A stretch of DNA of 64,000 bases from CAYUVH01 sp964448135 (GCA_964448135.1 CAYUVH010000014.1:17076-81075), one strand, 5' to 3'. Shown: positions 1 through 9,019, numbered from the stretch's first letter. Numbers and translations are program-made. The notes: generated by a model not told the origin, from the sequence alone.

Positions 1-1489
1 AACCCAGGGCAAAAGGCGCCGCCAGCGCCAGCGCACAAGGGCATGCCACAATCAAAACCGAGGTAAATGCGGTGAGCGCAATCGACGGTTTGACGACTGC
101 CCAGAAAATCGCCGCCCCGACGGCGATGGCGATGATCATTTTCGTAAAACGCTGGCTGTATTGATTCGTCAGCGTTTTCCATGCGGCTGCTCTGTCCTTC
201 CGGAACGCGGCCTGATCCCAGAGCGAAGTCAGGTAGCTCTGCGAGACGGCCTTCACGGTCTCGACCGCGATCTGGCCCTCAGTCTGTCGCCCGCCGGCGT
301 AGAGCAACTCGCCCTGAAACTTGCGGGCGGGCTCCGATTCGCCCGTTACGAAGCTGTAGTCCACGAGTGCCGAATCACTCAAGAGCTTCGCGTCGGCGGG
401 AATCAATTCGCCATGACGCACGGCCAACCGGTCGCCTACCCGCAAATCCGACAAGGCAATGTGTTCCTCCCCCGTCCCGCCTAGGCGGGTGACGGCCAGC
501 GGGAAAAAGGATTTATAGTCACGATCAAAAGCGAGCCGCTCATAGGTCACCTGCTGGAACAGCCGGCCGCAGAGCAAAAAGAAAATCAGGCCGTTGAGCG
601 AATCAAAGTATCCGTCGCCATGTCCGGCGAAAACCAGCCAGGTGCTCTGCGCAAAGATGGCGGCGATACCCGCGGCGATGGGCACGTCGATGTCCAGCAC
701 GCGTCGCTGCAGGCTGGTCCAGGCGGCGCGCCAATAATCGGCCGCACTGTAGGTGATGACCGGCAGCGTCAGCAGGAAGCTGGCGACCCCAAACAACCGC
801 CGGAATCCCGGCGCGGTGAAAGCATCCAACCCGAGATACGCGGAGATGCTGAAAAGCATGATGTTGCCGAAGGCGAAACCCGCCAGGCCGAGTTGAATCC
901 ACAACCGGCGCGAACTTCGTGAGGGCGCCCGCGATTCCAGGCTCGCGAGTTTCAAATCGGGTTCGTAACCGAGCGACACCAGCAGCGCGACGACCTCGCT
1001 GAGCCTGATATCCGCCGTGCGAAACGCGATCGCCGCCTCTTTGCGGGGAAAGTTCACCTGCGATTCGCCGATTTCGGGCCTCAGCAGAAAAAGCTTTTCC
1101 AGCAGCCAGATACAAGCGAGGCAATGGATGGCAGGGAGATGAAAAGTGATTCGGGTGAGGCGATCGTTGCTGAAATCAATCAGGCGGGCCCGCATGCTGG
1201 GTTCGTCCAGATACCGATAGTGTTCCGCGCCCGCGGCTGTATTGACGCGTACACCGGCGGCGGAATTGACAGTGTAAAAGTCGTCGAGCCCGTTCTCCGT
1301 GAGCAGTTCAAATACAGTGAGACAACCCTGACAGCAAAAGTGTTTCTTTTCGTGACGAAACCGGTCGTCCGAGCAGGGCGTACCGCAGTGAAAGCAGGCT
1401 TGCGCCGCCGCAGCCCCGCCCGGGGCGGCGGCGGATTCGGCCGCCGGCCACAACTCGGCGACTTTCAAATTCGTAGTTAAAAACGTCAT
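1..1489 (-). CDS. Heavy-metal (copper) P-type ATPase, FixI/CcoI type, partial
   Basis: Reading the minus strand from an ATG at 1489, preceded directly by an in-frame TGA, gives an open frame that leaves the window at position 1 (about 496 residues visible). Near the N-terminus is a CFHCG motif (Cys32, Cys35) followed by FCCQGC, the cysteine-rich metal-binding domain typical of FixI/CcoI ATPases. A degenerate HMA domain follows with the CxxC-like motif IHCLAC at about residue 105. Then come membrane segments, the actuator motif TGESEP near residue 383, and the ion-channel motif CPCAL near residue 485. The phosphorylation (DKTGT) and ATP-binding domains lie beyond the left edge. In FixI/CcoI systems such pumps deliver copper for heme-copper oxidase assembly; the oxidase genes at 26-36 kb are a plausible client. 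Copper specificity is inferred from the CPC motif. Confidence 0.9.
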   Translation of the reverse strand, partial: MTFLTTNLKVAELWPAAESAAAPGGAAAAQACFHCGTPCSDDRFRHEKKHFCCQGCLTVFELLTENGLDDFYTVNSAAGVRVNTAAGAEHYRYLDEPSMRARLIDFSNDRLTRITFHLPAIHCLACIWLLEKLFLLRPEIGESQVNFPRKEAAIAFRTADIRLSEVVALLVSLGYEPDLKLASLESRAPSRSSRRLWIQLGLAGFAFGNIMLFSISAYLGLDAFTAPGFRRLFGVASFLLTLPVITYSAADYWRAAWTSLQRRVLDIDVPIAAGIAAIFAQSTWLVFAGHGDGYFDSLNGLIFFLLCGRLFQQVTYERLAFDRDYKSFFPLAVTRLGGTGEEHIALSDLRVGDRLAVRHGELIPADAKLLSDSALVDYSFVTGESEPARKFQGELLYAGGRQTEGQIAVETVKAVSQSYLTSLWDQAAFRKDRAAAWKTLTNQYSQRFTKMIIAIAVGAAIFWAVVKPSIALTAFTSVLIVACPCALALAAPFALG

Positions 1490-1715
1490 TCAGCTCGGGC
1501 TTCAAACAGAGCTGAGATGACGATGCCGTGGTAATCGTTTTTCGACTCACCATTGCTTGCCAGCTATTCAACCAATTTTGGCTGGCTGCCGGCACTGCGG
1601 AAAATCGCTGCATTCGAGCTAGGGGTTTCCCTGATGTCACCTCGTGGTGGCCGGAGATCGCCAATCAGGGGTGCCCCCAATTGTAGCTATTTTTTGTTCA
1701 ACATAAATTGTCCAT

Positions 1716-2663
1716 ATGCAAACACTGAACGTTGAGCCGAATTTCGAAACCAGCGCTGCTTTATCCTCCCCGCCCGAAACCGCGAGTGAGAATCGCCGCC
1801 TCATTGAGGCCATCGTCAACTCCCGGCCCTACCAGGAGTACGAGAGCGCCTTTACCGAGCTGACCGGACTGCCGGTGACCTTGCGGCCGGTGGAAACCTG
1901 GCAGCTGCCGCATCGCGGCCAGCGCAAGGCGAACGCTTTCTGCGAACTGCTGGCTCAGAAGAGTCGCGCCTGCGCTGCGTGTTTGCGCGTGCAGGAGGAA
2001 CTCCGGCAGAAGGCTTCGCTGGAGCCCCACACGGTCACCTGTGCGGTCGGTCTTTGCGATACCGCCGTTCCGGTGCGTCTGGGTGATTCGCTCATCGGGT
2101 TCCTGCACACCGGACAGCTTTTCCTGCGCAAGCCCTCGCCGGCCAAGTTCGATCGCGCGCTGCAATTGGCGACCGAATGGGGGGTGGAAGCGGATGCGGA
2201 CACGCTGCGGGAAGCATATTTCTCCGGCAAGGTCGTGCCGGCCAAACAGCACGAAGCCGTGGTCCAGCTGTTGACCCTTTTCGCCCAGCACCTTTCCATG
2301 TTGAGCAACCAGATCGTGGTGCAACGACAGAACTCGGTCCCGCCGGTCATTCTCCGCGCCCGCGAATACATCCAAGAACATCAATCCGAAGACCTTTCGC
2401 TCGGTCAGGTCGCCAAGGCGGTCAATACGAGCACGTTCTACTTCTGCAAAATCTTCCGGAAGTTCAATGGCGTCACCTTCACCGATTATGTTTCACGCGT
2501 GCGTATCGAACGCGCCAAGAATCTCCTGCTCAATCCCAATCTGCGGGTGAGCGAAATCGCCTTCGAGGTCGGGTTTCAATCGCTCACGCACTTTAACCGC
2601 GTGTTTCGCAAGCTGCTCGGCCAGTCGCCCACCGTCTATCGTTCGCAACTGGCCGGATCGTGA
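1716..2663 (+). CDS. AraC-family transcriptional regulator with PocR sensory domain
   Basis: A 315-residue protein. Residues about 25-185 resemble the PocR ligand-binding domain, with a cysteine cluster (CAACLRVQEE, then TCAVGLC) and the LIGFLHTGQLF segment. Residues about 215-312 form a two-helix-turn-helix AraC DNA-binding domain, ending in the usual FNRVFRKLLGQSPTVYR region. PocR was first described in the propanediol/cobalamin regulator; elsewhere the domain is thought to bind small hydrocarbon derivatives. The ATG at 1716 has no clear Shine-Dalgarno sequence. The stop codon overlaps the GTG at 2660 that can start the following kinase frame, so this regulator and the two-component pair may be co-transcribed. 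The ligand and targets cannot be told from the sequence. Confidence 0.88.
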   Translation: MQTLNVEPNFETSAALSSPPETASENRRLIEAIVNSRPYQEYESAFTELTGLPVTLRPVETWQLPHRGQRKANAFCELLAQKSRACAACLRVQEELRQKASLEPHTVTCAVGLCDTAVPVRLGDSLIGFLHTGQLFLRKPSPAKFDRALQLATEWGVEADADTLREAYFSGKVVPAKQHEAVVQLLTLFAQHLSMLSNQIVVQRQNSVPPVILRAREYIQEHQSEDLSLGQVAKAVNTSTFYFCKIFRKFNGVTFTDYVSRVRIERAKNLLLNPNLRVSEIAFEVGFQSLTHFNRVFRKLLGQSPTVYRSQLAGS

Positions 2664-3886
2664 GGGACTCGGGCGAAGGCTTTGAGGCTGGCCGTCGCCG
2701 GGAATTTGCTGATACCTTCTTCGCGCTCTCGATGAAGGATTATCGGAAAATGTCCCGGGCGGAATTGCTCGCCTCGGTCAAAAAACTCAAGAGCCGCCAT
2801 GCCGTCGAGTCACGTACCGCGCGCCGCCTGGCCGCCCGGGATGTACGCGACCGTGAGGAACGGTTGCGCGCGATTCTCGAGACGGCGGTCGAGGGCATCA
2901 TCACCATCGATGAACGGGGCACCATCGAGTCCTTTAATCCCGCCTCGGAAAAAATCTTCGGCTACGAGGCCGCCGAGGTGATCGGGCGTAATGTGAACAT
3001 GCTCATGCCTTCACCGCACCGCGAGCAGCACGACGGATACCTTTCCAATTACCGGCATACAGGCCATGCCCGGATCATTGGCATCGGCCGCGAAGTCTCC
3101 GGCCGCCGCAAGAATGGCTCCTTGTTCCCGATGGATCTTTCCGTCAGCGAGGTGGAACTGGCCGATCGCCGGCTGTTCACCGGGTTCGTCCGCGACATCA
3201 CGCAGCGCAAACAGCTTGAAAGGGAAATCCTGGAAATCAGCGATCGCGAGCAGCGGCGCATCGGCCACGATCTGCACGACGGGCTCTGCCAGGAACTCGC
3301 GGGCATCGAACTCATGAGCGAGGTGCTGGAACAGAACCTTTCCAAACGCTGGAAGACCGCGTCCGAGCGCGTCGGCCATATCGGAAAAAAAGTGCGGGAA
3401 GCCATTGGCCACACGCGGTCGCTGGCGCGCGGGCTTTCGCCGGTGACGATGGAGGCCGAGGGCTTGACCACGGCCTTGCGTGAGCTGACGGAGAGCACAT
3501 CCACCATTTTCAAAATTGAATGCCGGTTGAACGCCAATAAGCCGGTACCGATCCACGATCCGGCCACCGCGTCCCACCTCTTCCGCGTCGCGCAGGAAGC
3601 GGTATCGAACGCCATCAAGCACGGCAAAGCGAAGCAAATTGTCATTACGCTGGAGCGGGCCCGGGATCGCGTCCGGTTGCGAATTGCGGACAACGGTTCG
3701 GGTTTCGTGCAGAATGAATCGGAACGAGACCGGCCGGGCATGGGTTTGCGCATCATGCAGGCGCGGGCCGGCATGATCGGTGGCACGCTGGCCGTCGAAG
3801 CCGGCCGGCGCGGAGGCGTGACCGTCACCTGTGCCGCACCCAATACGCCAGCGGGGCGGACCTCCAAAAAGAAACATGCCCGCTAA
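2660..3886 (+). CDS. PAS-domain sensor histidine kinase, FixL-like PAS, HisKA_3 type
   Basis: A 408-residue soluble kinase with no membrane segments. A PAS domain spans about 64-180 and is close in sequence to FixL (HREQHDGYLSNY, IIGIGREVSGRRKNG, LFTGFVRDIT). The dimerisation/phosphoacceptor motif HDLHDGLCQELAG and an HATPase_c domain with DNGSGF and GMGLRIMQARAGMIGG follow, as in NarX/DegS-type HisKA_3 kinases. From memory of FixL, the proximal heme histidine lies just before IIGIGR; here that position is Arg, so heme binding is unlikely. The start is uncertain: GTG at 2660 overlaps the previous stop, while ATG at 2732 (MKDYRKM) would give 384 residues and leave the PAS intact. Its cognate regulator starts inside its 3' end. 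Confidence 0.9.
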   Translation: MRDSGEGFEAGRRREFADTFFALSMKDYRKMSRAELLASVKKLKSRHAVESRTARRLAARDVRDREERLRAILETAVEGIITIDERGTIESFNPASEKIFGYEAAEVIGRNVNMLMPSPHREQHDGYLSNYRHTGHARIIGIGREVSGRRKNGSLFPMDLSVSEVELADRRLFTGFVRDITQRKQLEREILEISDREQRRIGHDLHDGLCQELAGIELMSEVLEQNLSKRWKTASERVGHIGKKVREAIGHTRSLARGLSPVTMEAEGLTTALRELTESTSTIFKIECRLNANKPVPIHDPATASHLFRVAQEAVSNAIKHGKAKQIVITLERARDRVRLRIADNGSGFVQNESERDRPGMGLRIMQARAGMIGGTLAVEAGRRGGVTVTCAAPNTPAGRTSKKKHAR

Positions 3887-4547
3887 GGAAAAATCCGCCG
3901 CCAAGCGCATCCTCATCGTGGATGATCATCCGATGATGCGCACGGGCCTGGCCCAGTTGATCGATAACGAGGTCGATTTGAAGGTCTGTGCCGAGGCCGA
4001 TACCGCGAAACAGGCCATGGAGATCATCGAACGCGAGAAGCTCGACCTGGTCCTGCTGGACATTTCGCTGCCGGACAAGAACGGGCTCGAGGTGATCAAG
4101 GATATCCGCGCGCAGCAACCGAACCTGCAGATTTTGATTGTTTCGATGCATGACGAGGCTTTGTACGCCGAACGTGTAGTCCGTGCCGGAGCGCGCGGCT
4201 ATATCATGAAACAGGAGGGCGGCAGGAAATTGATGGCGGCCATCCGCCAGGTGCTCGCCGGCCGGATTGCAGTCAGCGAAAAAATCTCGGCGCGCATGCT
4301 CGAATCATTTTCCGGGCAAGGCGCCGGTTCGCTTCCCGGGGTGGGCCGGCTGAGCGATCGCGAGTTCGAGGTGTTTCAATTGATCGGGCAGGGGAAGGGA
4401 ACCCGGGAAATCGCCCAGGAGCTGCGGTTGAGCGTCAAAACCGTCGAAACGCATCGGTCGAAGATCAAGGAAAAGCTGGAACTCAAGACCGCTACCGAGC
4501 TCCTGCGTCATGCCATTCGCTGGATGGATTCAAAAGGAACCAGTTAG
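3876..4547 (+). CDS. NarL/FixJ-family response regulator
   Basis: A 223-residue two-component regulator. The receiver domain shows the acidic pocket (IVDDHP), the phospho-acceptor Asp in LVLLDISLPD, and the conserved Lys in YIMKQEG. A C-terminal LuxR-type helix-turn-helix carries LSDREFEVFQLIGQG and SVKTVETHRSKIKEKL. The chosen ATG at 3876 lies 11 bp inside the kinase gene, giving an ATG-to-TAA overlap that suggests coupled translation. An in-frame ATG at 3831 would add 15 unconserved residues before the receiver domain. With the kinase at 2660 it forms a complete two-component system; kinases of this class normally pair with NarL-type regulators. Targets are unknown, but the adjacent FixI-type copper ATPase hints at respiratory or redox control. 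Confidence 0.92.
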   Translation: MPAKEKSAAKRILIVDDHPMMRTGLAQLIDNEVDLKVCAEADTAKQAMEIIEREKLDLVLLDISLPDKNGLEVIKDIRAQQPNLQILIVSMHDEALYAERVVRAGARGYIMKQEGGRKLMAAIRQVLAGRIAVSEKISARMLESFSGQGAGSLPGVGRLSDREFEVFQLIGQGKGTREIAQELRLSVKTVETHRSKIKEKLELKTATELLRHAIRWMDSKGTS

Positions 4548-4631
4548 AATTTGCGCGGCGGGCTTGGAGCGATTCCCGCCGGCGGGGTTTCCGGTTGACC
4601 GCGCGGAGCCGTAGCCAGCAAGTTGGAGGTG

Positions 4632-5705
4632 ATGATCGAAGCGCCCAAACGTGTGACGCTGGTGGGCCAGACGGCCGAGGCCCTGCGCCGGCATTTTTCC
4701 GCCCGGCCTGCCGGCGAGAAATTGCCGGGGGAGCGCGATTTGGCGCGGCAATTGGGGGTGAGCCGGCCGACGTTGAGCGCCGCGCTGAATCTTCTGGAGC
4801 GCGAGGGCATCGTGCAGACGAAACCCTGGATCGGCCGCGTGGTGACCAAACCGGGCCGCAAAGCCGCCGTCAGCACCTCGAACCACAATGTGGCCCTCGT
4901 GTTGCCCATCGCGCTGTCCGCGGTTGAGCCGCGCGTGTTGTTCTGGATCGATGAATTGCGCGAAACGCTGGCGAAGGAGCAACACCAGCTGGAAATCGTT
5001 TCCCGTTCCAACCTGTATTCCAACAAACCCCAGGCCGGCCTGGATGAACTACAACGTCGCGTGCGACCTTCCGCCTGGGTGTTGCTGCGCTCCACGCGCG
5101 CCATGCAGGAATGGTTTGCCAAAAGCCGTCTGCCGGCGGTGATCGCCGGATCGCGTCACGAAGGCGTCCGCCTGCCCGCGGTGGACCGTGATCAAACGGC
5201 CGCCTGCCGCCACGCCGCGGGATTATTTTCGGCCAAGGGACACCGGCATCTGGCCATGCTCACGCCCCAGGCTGCCGCCGCGGGTGATTTGAACAGCGAA
5301 ACCGGCTTCAAGGCCGGTGCTGCCGCCGCGGGTCCCAATGTCGTGGCCACCGTCGTTCGTCATGATGGCACCGTCTCCGGTATCTGCATCGCGCTCGACC
5401 GGTTGCTGGCCCACAAATCACCGCCCACCGCTTTCCTGGTCGCGCAGGCCGGATATGCCCTCACGGCGCTCGGGCACCTCATCCAACGCGGTCTGAAGTT
5501 CCCGGAAAACGCCGCGCTCATCGCGCGCGATCACGATACTTTCCTGGATGACGTCGTGCCCTCGGTCGCGCGTTACCGCATTGCGCCCGAGGCGTTTGCG
5601 CAAAAACTTTCCCGCATCGTGGTGGAACTGACCTCCGGTGGAAATCCGCCGCCGCGCGAGCACTTGCTGATGCCGCAATTCATTCCAGGCAGGACATTGG
5701 GATAG
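4632..5705 (+). CDS. GntR-type repressor with LacI/periplasmic-binding-like sensor domain
   Basis: About 357 residues. The N-terminal 75 residues form a winged helix of the GntR type (LPGERDLARQLGVSRPTLSAALNLLEREGIV). The remainder resembles the periplasmic-binding-protein-like sensor of LacI/AraR repressors (AVDRDQTAACRHAAGLF, GHRHLAMLTP, and the terminal SGGNPPPREHLLMPQFIPGRTLG, whose last part matches the usual LacI ending). Such chimeras usually answer to sugars. Start choice: ATG 4632 is used; in-frame TTG 4623 and GTG 4629 also exist, with a GGAGG at 4625-4629. It stands 84 bp after the response regulator and is convergent with the LOG gene. The ligand is unknown; sialic-acid cluster control is possible but nothing in the sequence links them directly. 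Confidence 0.87.
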   Translation: MIEAPKRVTLVGQTAEALRRHFSARPAGEKLPGERDLARQLGVSRPTLSAALNLLEREGIVQTKPWIGRVVTKPGRKAAVSTSNHNVALVLPIALSAVEPRVLFWIDELRETLAKEQHQLEIVSRSNLYSNKPQAGLDELQRRVRPSAWVLLRSTRAMQEWFAKSRLPAVIAGSRHEGVRLPAVDRDQTAACRHAAGLFSAKGHRHLAMLTPQAAAAGDLNSETGFKAGAAAAGPNVVATVVRHDGTVSGICIALDRLLAHKSPPTAFLVAQAGYALTALGHLIQRGLKFPENAALIARDHDTFLDDVVPSVARYRIAPEAFAQKLSRIVVELTSGGNPPPREHLLMPQFIPGRTLG

Positions 5706-5741
5706 CAGGAACGCGAAAGACAAAGCGCCGGCTGCCCAAAG

Positions 5742-6353
5742 TCAGATTTCAGAACGTTTGGGGTTCTGGCCGGTCTTCCGGTCGAACCATTTCTCAACGA
5801 CCACCGGCGCATAGCTGCGCAGCTTGCGCAGCAGATCGGATGAATCCTCGGCGCGGATGAGGGAGACAAGGTGTTCGTCGCGGATGAATCGTTGTCCGGC
5901 CATGTGATCGAGGAATTCGAAGAGCCGGGCGTAGTAGTTCTCGACGTCCAGGAAGGCGCAGGGCTTGGCATGGACTCCGATTTGACTCCAGGTGAAGACT
6001 TCAAAGATTTCCTCGATGGTGCCGATGCCGCCGGGCAGGGCGACAAAGGCGTCGGCCAGCTCGGCCATCAGCAGCTTGCGTTCGTGCATCGAACTGACCC
6101 GATGAAGCTGGGTGAGACCCAGGTGCGCGACTTCCCATTTGGCCAGGTGCTCGGGGATTACGCCGATGACGTTGCCGCCGGCTTTCAGGGTGGCATCCGC
6201 GATGGCGCCCATCAGGCCGACGTTGCCGCCGCCGTAAACGAGCGTGATGCCCTCGGCGGCCAGCAGCCGGCCGAAGTTTTCAGCGGTTTCCAGATACGCA
6301 GGCGAGCGGCCGGGGCTTGAACCGCAGTAAACGCAAATGGACTTGAGCTTCAT
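5742..6353 (-). CDS. LOG family protein (nucleotide 5'-monophosphate phosphoribohydrolase-like)
   Basis: A 203-residue protein, full length for the LOG (Lonely Guy) / TIGR00730 family. The hallmark nucleotide-binding motifs are present: ICVYCGSSPG at the N-terminus, VYGGGNVGLMGAIAD in the middle and LPGGIGTIEEIFEVFTWSQ, which carries the PGGxGTxxE active-site signature. Characterised members cleave the N-glycosidic bond of cytokinin riboside or AMP 5'-monophosphates, releasing the base and ribose 5-phosphate. The frame starts at ATG 6353 and stops at 5742, convergent with the GntR-type repressor. It is cytoplasmic, with no membrane segment. It looks like a stand-alone gene, since the next minus-strand gene ends 469 bp upstream of its start. 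The physiological substrate here is not known. Confidence 0.93.
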   Translation of the reverse strand: MKLKSICVYCGSSPGRSPAYLETAENFGRLLAAEGITLVYGGGNVGLMGAIADATLKAGGNVIGVIPEHLAKWEVAHLGLTQLHRVSSMHERKLLMAELADAFVALPGGIGTIEEIFEVFTWSQIGVHAKPCAFLDVENYYARLFEFLDHMAGQRFIRDEHLVSLIRAEDSSDLLRKLRSYAPVVVEKWFDRKTGQNPKRSEI

Positions 6354-6822
6354 TGGTCGTGAGCCGGGGAGCGTAATCGGTTCTTACGGTCAGGGGAAGG
6401 CGGAAGGGGGCAGGGCCGGGCGCATGGCTGTGAGTGAAAGGGGGTGAGGGGACGCTGATTCGGTCGGAATTTTGAAATGCGTTAACACGCGTTATGGCGG
6501 GTAAGGCCCTATGCCCGCAATTTTTTTTCGCCGGAGAAGGCCGGAGTTACCCGGATATAGCCGGAGTTACCTTGATTCGGCGCGCCCCCCCCGCACCTGG
6601 CTTTCGCCGTGATGCGATGCTGATGTCAAAGATCAATTCTGGCTTGATGCTGATTCCCATGGAATCGGGAATACCATCCTCCTACCGCCGGAAAGTTTGC
6701 CCAACGGGAGCCGGGTGTCAAGCGGCGGATGGGCGCGTGGGTATAACTTTACACGGCTCCTGGAGCGCGGTTGGAGCAAGGTCCAGAATCCGGGAGTCCT
6801 TGATTTACCTGCAACTCCCCGG
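6354..6822. other. Intergenic region, 469 bp, with short direct repeats
   Basis: No convincing gene. It holds a 12-bp direct repeat GCCGGAGTTACC (6540-6551 and 6560-6571), a 9-bp direct repeat GATGCTGAT (6616-6624 and 6645-6653), and a T8 tract near 6521-6528 after a weak hairpin (GCGGG...CCCGC). It contains the promoter region of the LOG gene and the 3' end of the permease transcript. No strong minus-strand terminator could be picked out. Confidence 0.5.
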
Positions 6823-8058
6823 TCAGGTGTTTTCCAACTCTTTCTTCGGTTTGACGAAGAGCAACAGCAGTACGGCCACGACGATGCCCCCGGCGCAGAA
6901 TTGAAAGACCTTTTCCAAGCCGATGTTCGCGTCTTTGAGCGCCCCGGCCACGTAGGTCATCAGACCGCCGAGGATGCAACTGACGAAATTCAGCACGCCG
7001 TATCCCGTGGCGCGATAGTGCGAAGGAGCGATCTGGCAAAGAATGGGCATGTTGTTCGCATCGGCAAAGCCGCGCGCCAGGCCGAAGACAACCAGTCCCG
7101 CCACCGCCACCACCAGTACTGTGGTGGAGGATGAGAGAAACAAGGCGGGCCCGGCCAGGCAGAACCCGATCAATGGCACAAACACGCGGCCGCGCAGGTT
7201 GGTCCGGCACCAGCGGTCCGCCCAAGGCCCGCCAATAAGAACGCCGGCAAAGGAGGCGATCTGGATGTAAGCCGTCGCGGACATGCCCGCTTCGCCCTGC
7301 CCGAGCTTGAATTGCTGTCCCATGTAAGTGGGCAGCCAGCCATAGATTGCCCAGTTGGCGATGGAGAGCAGGGCGAAATAACCCACCAGCGCCCAGAATG
7401 ATCCCGAACGAAACAAATATTCGAAGGCCGAGGGGAATACCTCGGTTCGCCGGGCTGGTTGAGCGGGGTTCGTTTCGGCCGGGTCGGGCGCCTCCCTGAG
7501 TGTCGCCACGAGCAGGACGCTGTAGAGGATCCCCACGAGGCCAAAAAGATAGAAGGCGCTTTGCCATTTGAAATGTTCCGCCAGCACTCCGCCCAATCCA
7601 CCCAGCGCCGCGCCGGCATAAAGTCCGCTCATATGAAGCCCCGTGGCCAGAGAGCGAGTCGGGCCGCGGTGATAATCGGCAATCAGCGCCAGCGCCGCGG
7701 GGATGTAGCAGGCCTCGCTCACCCCCATCAAAGCCCGGGCGATGAGCAGTTGATTGAAGGTGTGCGCATGAGCGGTCAGCCAGGTGACCAACGACCACAC
7801 GAACAGGCTGCCGATAACCACCCGGCTGCGGCTGAAGCGATCCGCGAGGTAACCGGCCGAGGGACTCAGGATGGCGTATACCCAGAGAAACACGGAAGTC
7901 AGAAGCCCGAACTGCGCGTCGGTCATGGTAATCTCGGCTTTGATGGAGTCACGCATGGTCGTGAGCATCAGCCGGTCGAGGTAGTTGAGGCAGGCAACCG
8001 GCCAGAGCAGGGCGACCACCAGCCAGGCCCGGGATGCCGTTTTGGAAAGGTCGGTCAT
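6823..8058 (-). CDS. MFS permease, probable sialic acid or sugar-acid uptake
   Basis: A 411-residue major facilitator superfamily transporter with about 12 membrane helices. Characteristic features include NYLDRLMLTTMRDSIK in helix 1, the loop 2-3 motif GYLADRFSRSRVV, and RALMGVSEACYIPAALALI in helix 4. These resemble the anion:cation symporter branch (ExuT/NanT-like sugar-acid carriers). The ATG at 8058 overlaps the stop of the upstream aldolase gene by 4 bp (ATGA), so translation is probably coupled; an in-frame extension upstream to 8169 is not conserved. It is the last gene of the sialic-acid set. A role in moving sialic acid, or a product of its processing, across the inner membrane is inferred from context only; no NanT/SiaT-specific residues can be claimed. 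Confidence 0.87.
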   Translation of the reverse strand: MTDLSKTASRAWLVVALLWPVACLNYLDRLMLTTMRDSIKAEITMTDAQFGLLTSVFLWVYAILSPSAGYLADRFSRSRVVIGSLFVWSLVTWLTAHAHTFNQLLIARALMGVSEACYIPAALALIADYHRGPTRSLATGLHMSGLYAGAALGGLGGVLAEHFKWQSAFYLFGLVGILYSVLLVATLREAPDPAETNPAQPARRTEVFPSAFEYLFRSGSFWALVGYFALLSIANWAIYGWLPTYMGQQFKLGQGEAGMSATAYIQIASFAGVLIGGPWADRWCRTNLRGRVFVPLIGFCLAGPALFLSSSTTVLVVAVAGLVVFGLARGFADANNMPILCQIAPSHYRATGYGVLNFVSCILGGLMTYVAGALKDANIGLEKVFQFCAGGIVVAVLLLLFVKPKKELENT

Positions 8059-8987
8059 GGCTGGATGAATTCCGGGATCAACTGCCGGCCCGCTGCGCGA
8101 ACACGCTCCACTTCGCTCGCGGAAATGGATCGGTACGGCCAGCGCATGTGTGCGCCCACATCCGCCCAACTTCCCACCAAAGCCATGAACCGGTCACAGG
8201 CCGCGTTGCAAAACTTCTGTTCCGTTATGAACGGCGCGATGTATCCGTCCATGAAGCGGCGGAGGCGCTGTTCGAGTTCCAGCGCGCCGGGCAAGTCCGA
8301 GCGCATCTGGTCGGTCCACCTCTGGGCGGCGGCCGGGTTGAGGCAGGCAACATTCGAATAAGCCCCGTGAGCGCCGCGCTGAAGTCCGCTGGCCAGCATA
8401 TGACCGGGCACGAAGACGCTGATGCCGACGAGGTGCTGGCGCATCGAAGCGTACCAGGCGTCGTCACCGCCGGCGGTTTTGAGTCCGACCAATTGCGGGA
8501 TGCGCTGGGTCAGCCGGCCGATTTGCTCGGGATTCCACACGCGTTTGGCGTGTGGCGGATTGTACAGGACCAAACCGATGTCACCGGCCACTTCGGCCAT
8601 TCCTTCCAGAAACGCTATCGCCTCAGCTTCAGTGACCGGGAACCAATCAGGCAAAATCACCTGCACCGCGCCGGGCGCCAGCGGAACAATCCGGCGCAAA
8701 CGCTCGCGCGAAATCTGCGCGCTCATGTGGTTGACGCCGATTTGAAACGGCATCCCGACAGCATGGCATTTGTTCGCGAGGCATTCCGAGATTTGGTCGA
8801 ACTCGGCCTCGGTTTGCGTGTGAAATTCGCCAGCAGTGCCGTTTGAATAAATTCCGTCCACGCGCGAGGCGATCAAAGCGTCGATCTCGGCGGAGACCCG
8901 GTCGAGATCGAGCGAATCATCGGCGTTCCAGGCGGACAGCAGAGTCGCCCAGTTGCCGCGGATTTGATCGGCAGCCAGAGGTTTCAC
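8055..8987 (-). CDS. Dihydrodipicolinate synthase/N-acetylneuraminate lyase family aldolase
   Basis: About 310 residues from the GTG at 8987, a typical length for class I aldolases of the DHDPS/NAL family. It has the substrate-carboxylate loop YSNGTAGEF (equivalent to GTTGE), the catalytic Tyr in LVLYNPPH (about residue 142) and the Schiff-base Lys in GLKTAGG (about residue 170). Other starts are possible: GTG 9059, or a TTG near 9022. The extra N-terminal residues from 9059 overlap the esterase gene and look unlike the family, so 8987 is preferred. It is clearly different from nanA at 13418-14380, so the cluster has two aldolases. The substrate may be a sialic acid variant or another 2-keto-3-deoxy acid. 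It overlaps the permease gene by 4 bp. Confidence 0.87.
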   Translation of the reverse strand: MKPLAADQIRGNWATLLSAWNADDSLDLDRVSAEIDALIASRVDGIYSNGTAGEFHTQTEAEFDQISECLANKCHAVGMPFQIGVNHMSAQISRERLRRIVPLAPGAVQVILPDWFPVTEAEAIAFLEGMAEVAGDIGLVLYNPPHAKRVWNPEQIGRLTQRIPQLVGLKTAGGDDAWYASMRQHLVGISVFVPGHMLASGLQRGAHGAYSNVACLNPAAAQRWTDQMRSDLPGALELEQRLRRFMDGYIAPFITEQKFCNAACDRFMALVGSWADVGAHMRWPYRSISASEVERVRAAGRQLIPEFIQP

Positions 8988-9019
8988 GCGCTTATTGCCA
9001 CCATGCGGGGGATGCCATG

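Noticed and set aside
2660..3886. Oxygen-sensing heme FixL orthologue
   Set aside because: The PAS is FixL-like, but the heme-ligand position is Arg and the kinase core is of HisKA_3 type rather than that of FixL.
6490..6530. Rho-independent terminator for the permease operon
   Set aside because: The T8 tract follows the weak hairpin on the plus strand, whereas the permease operon is transcribed on the minus strand.
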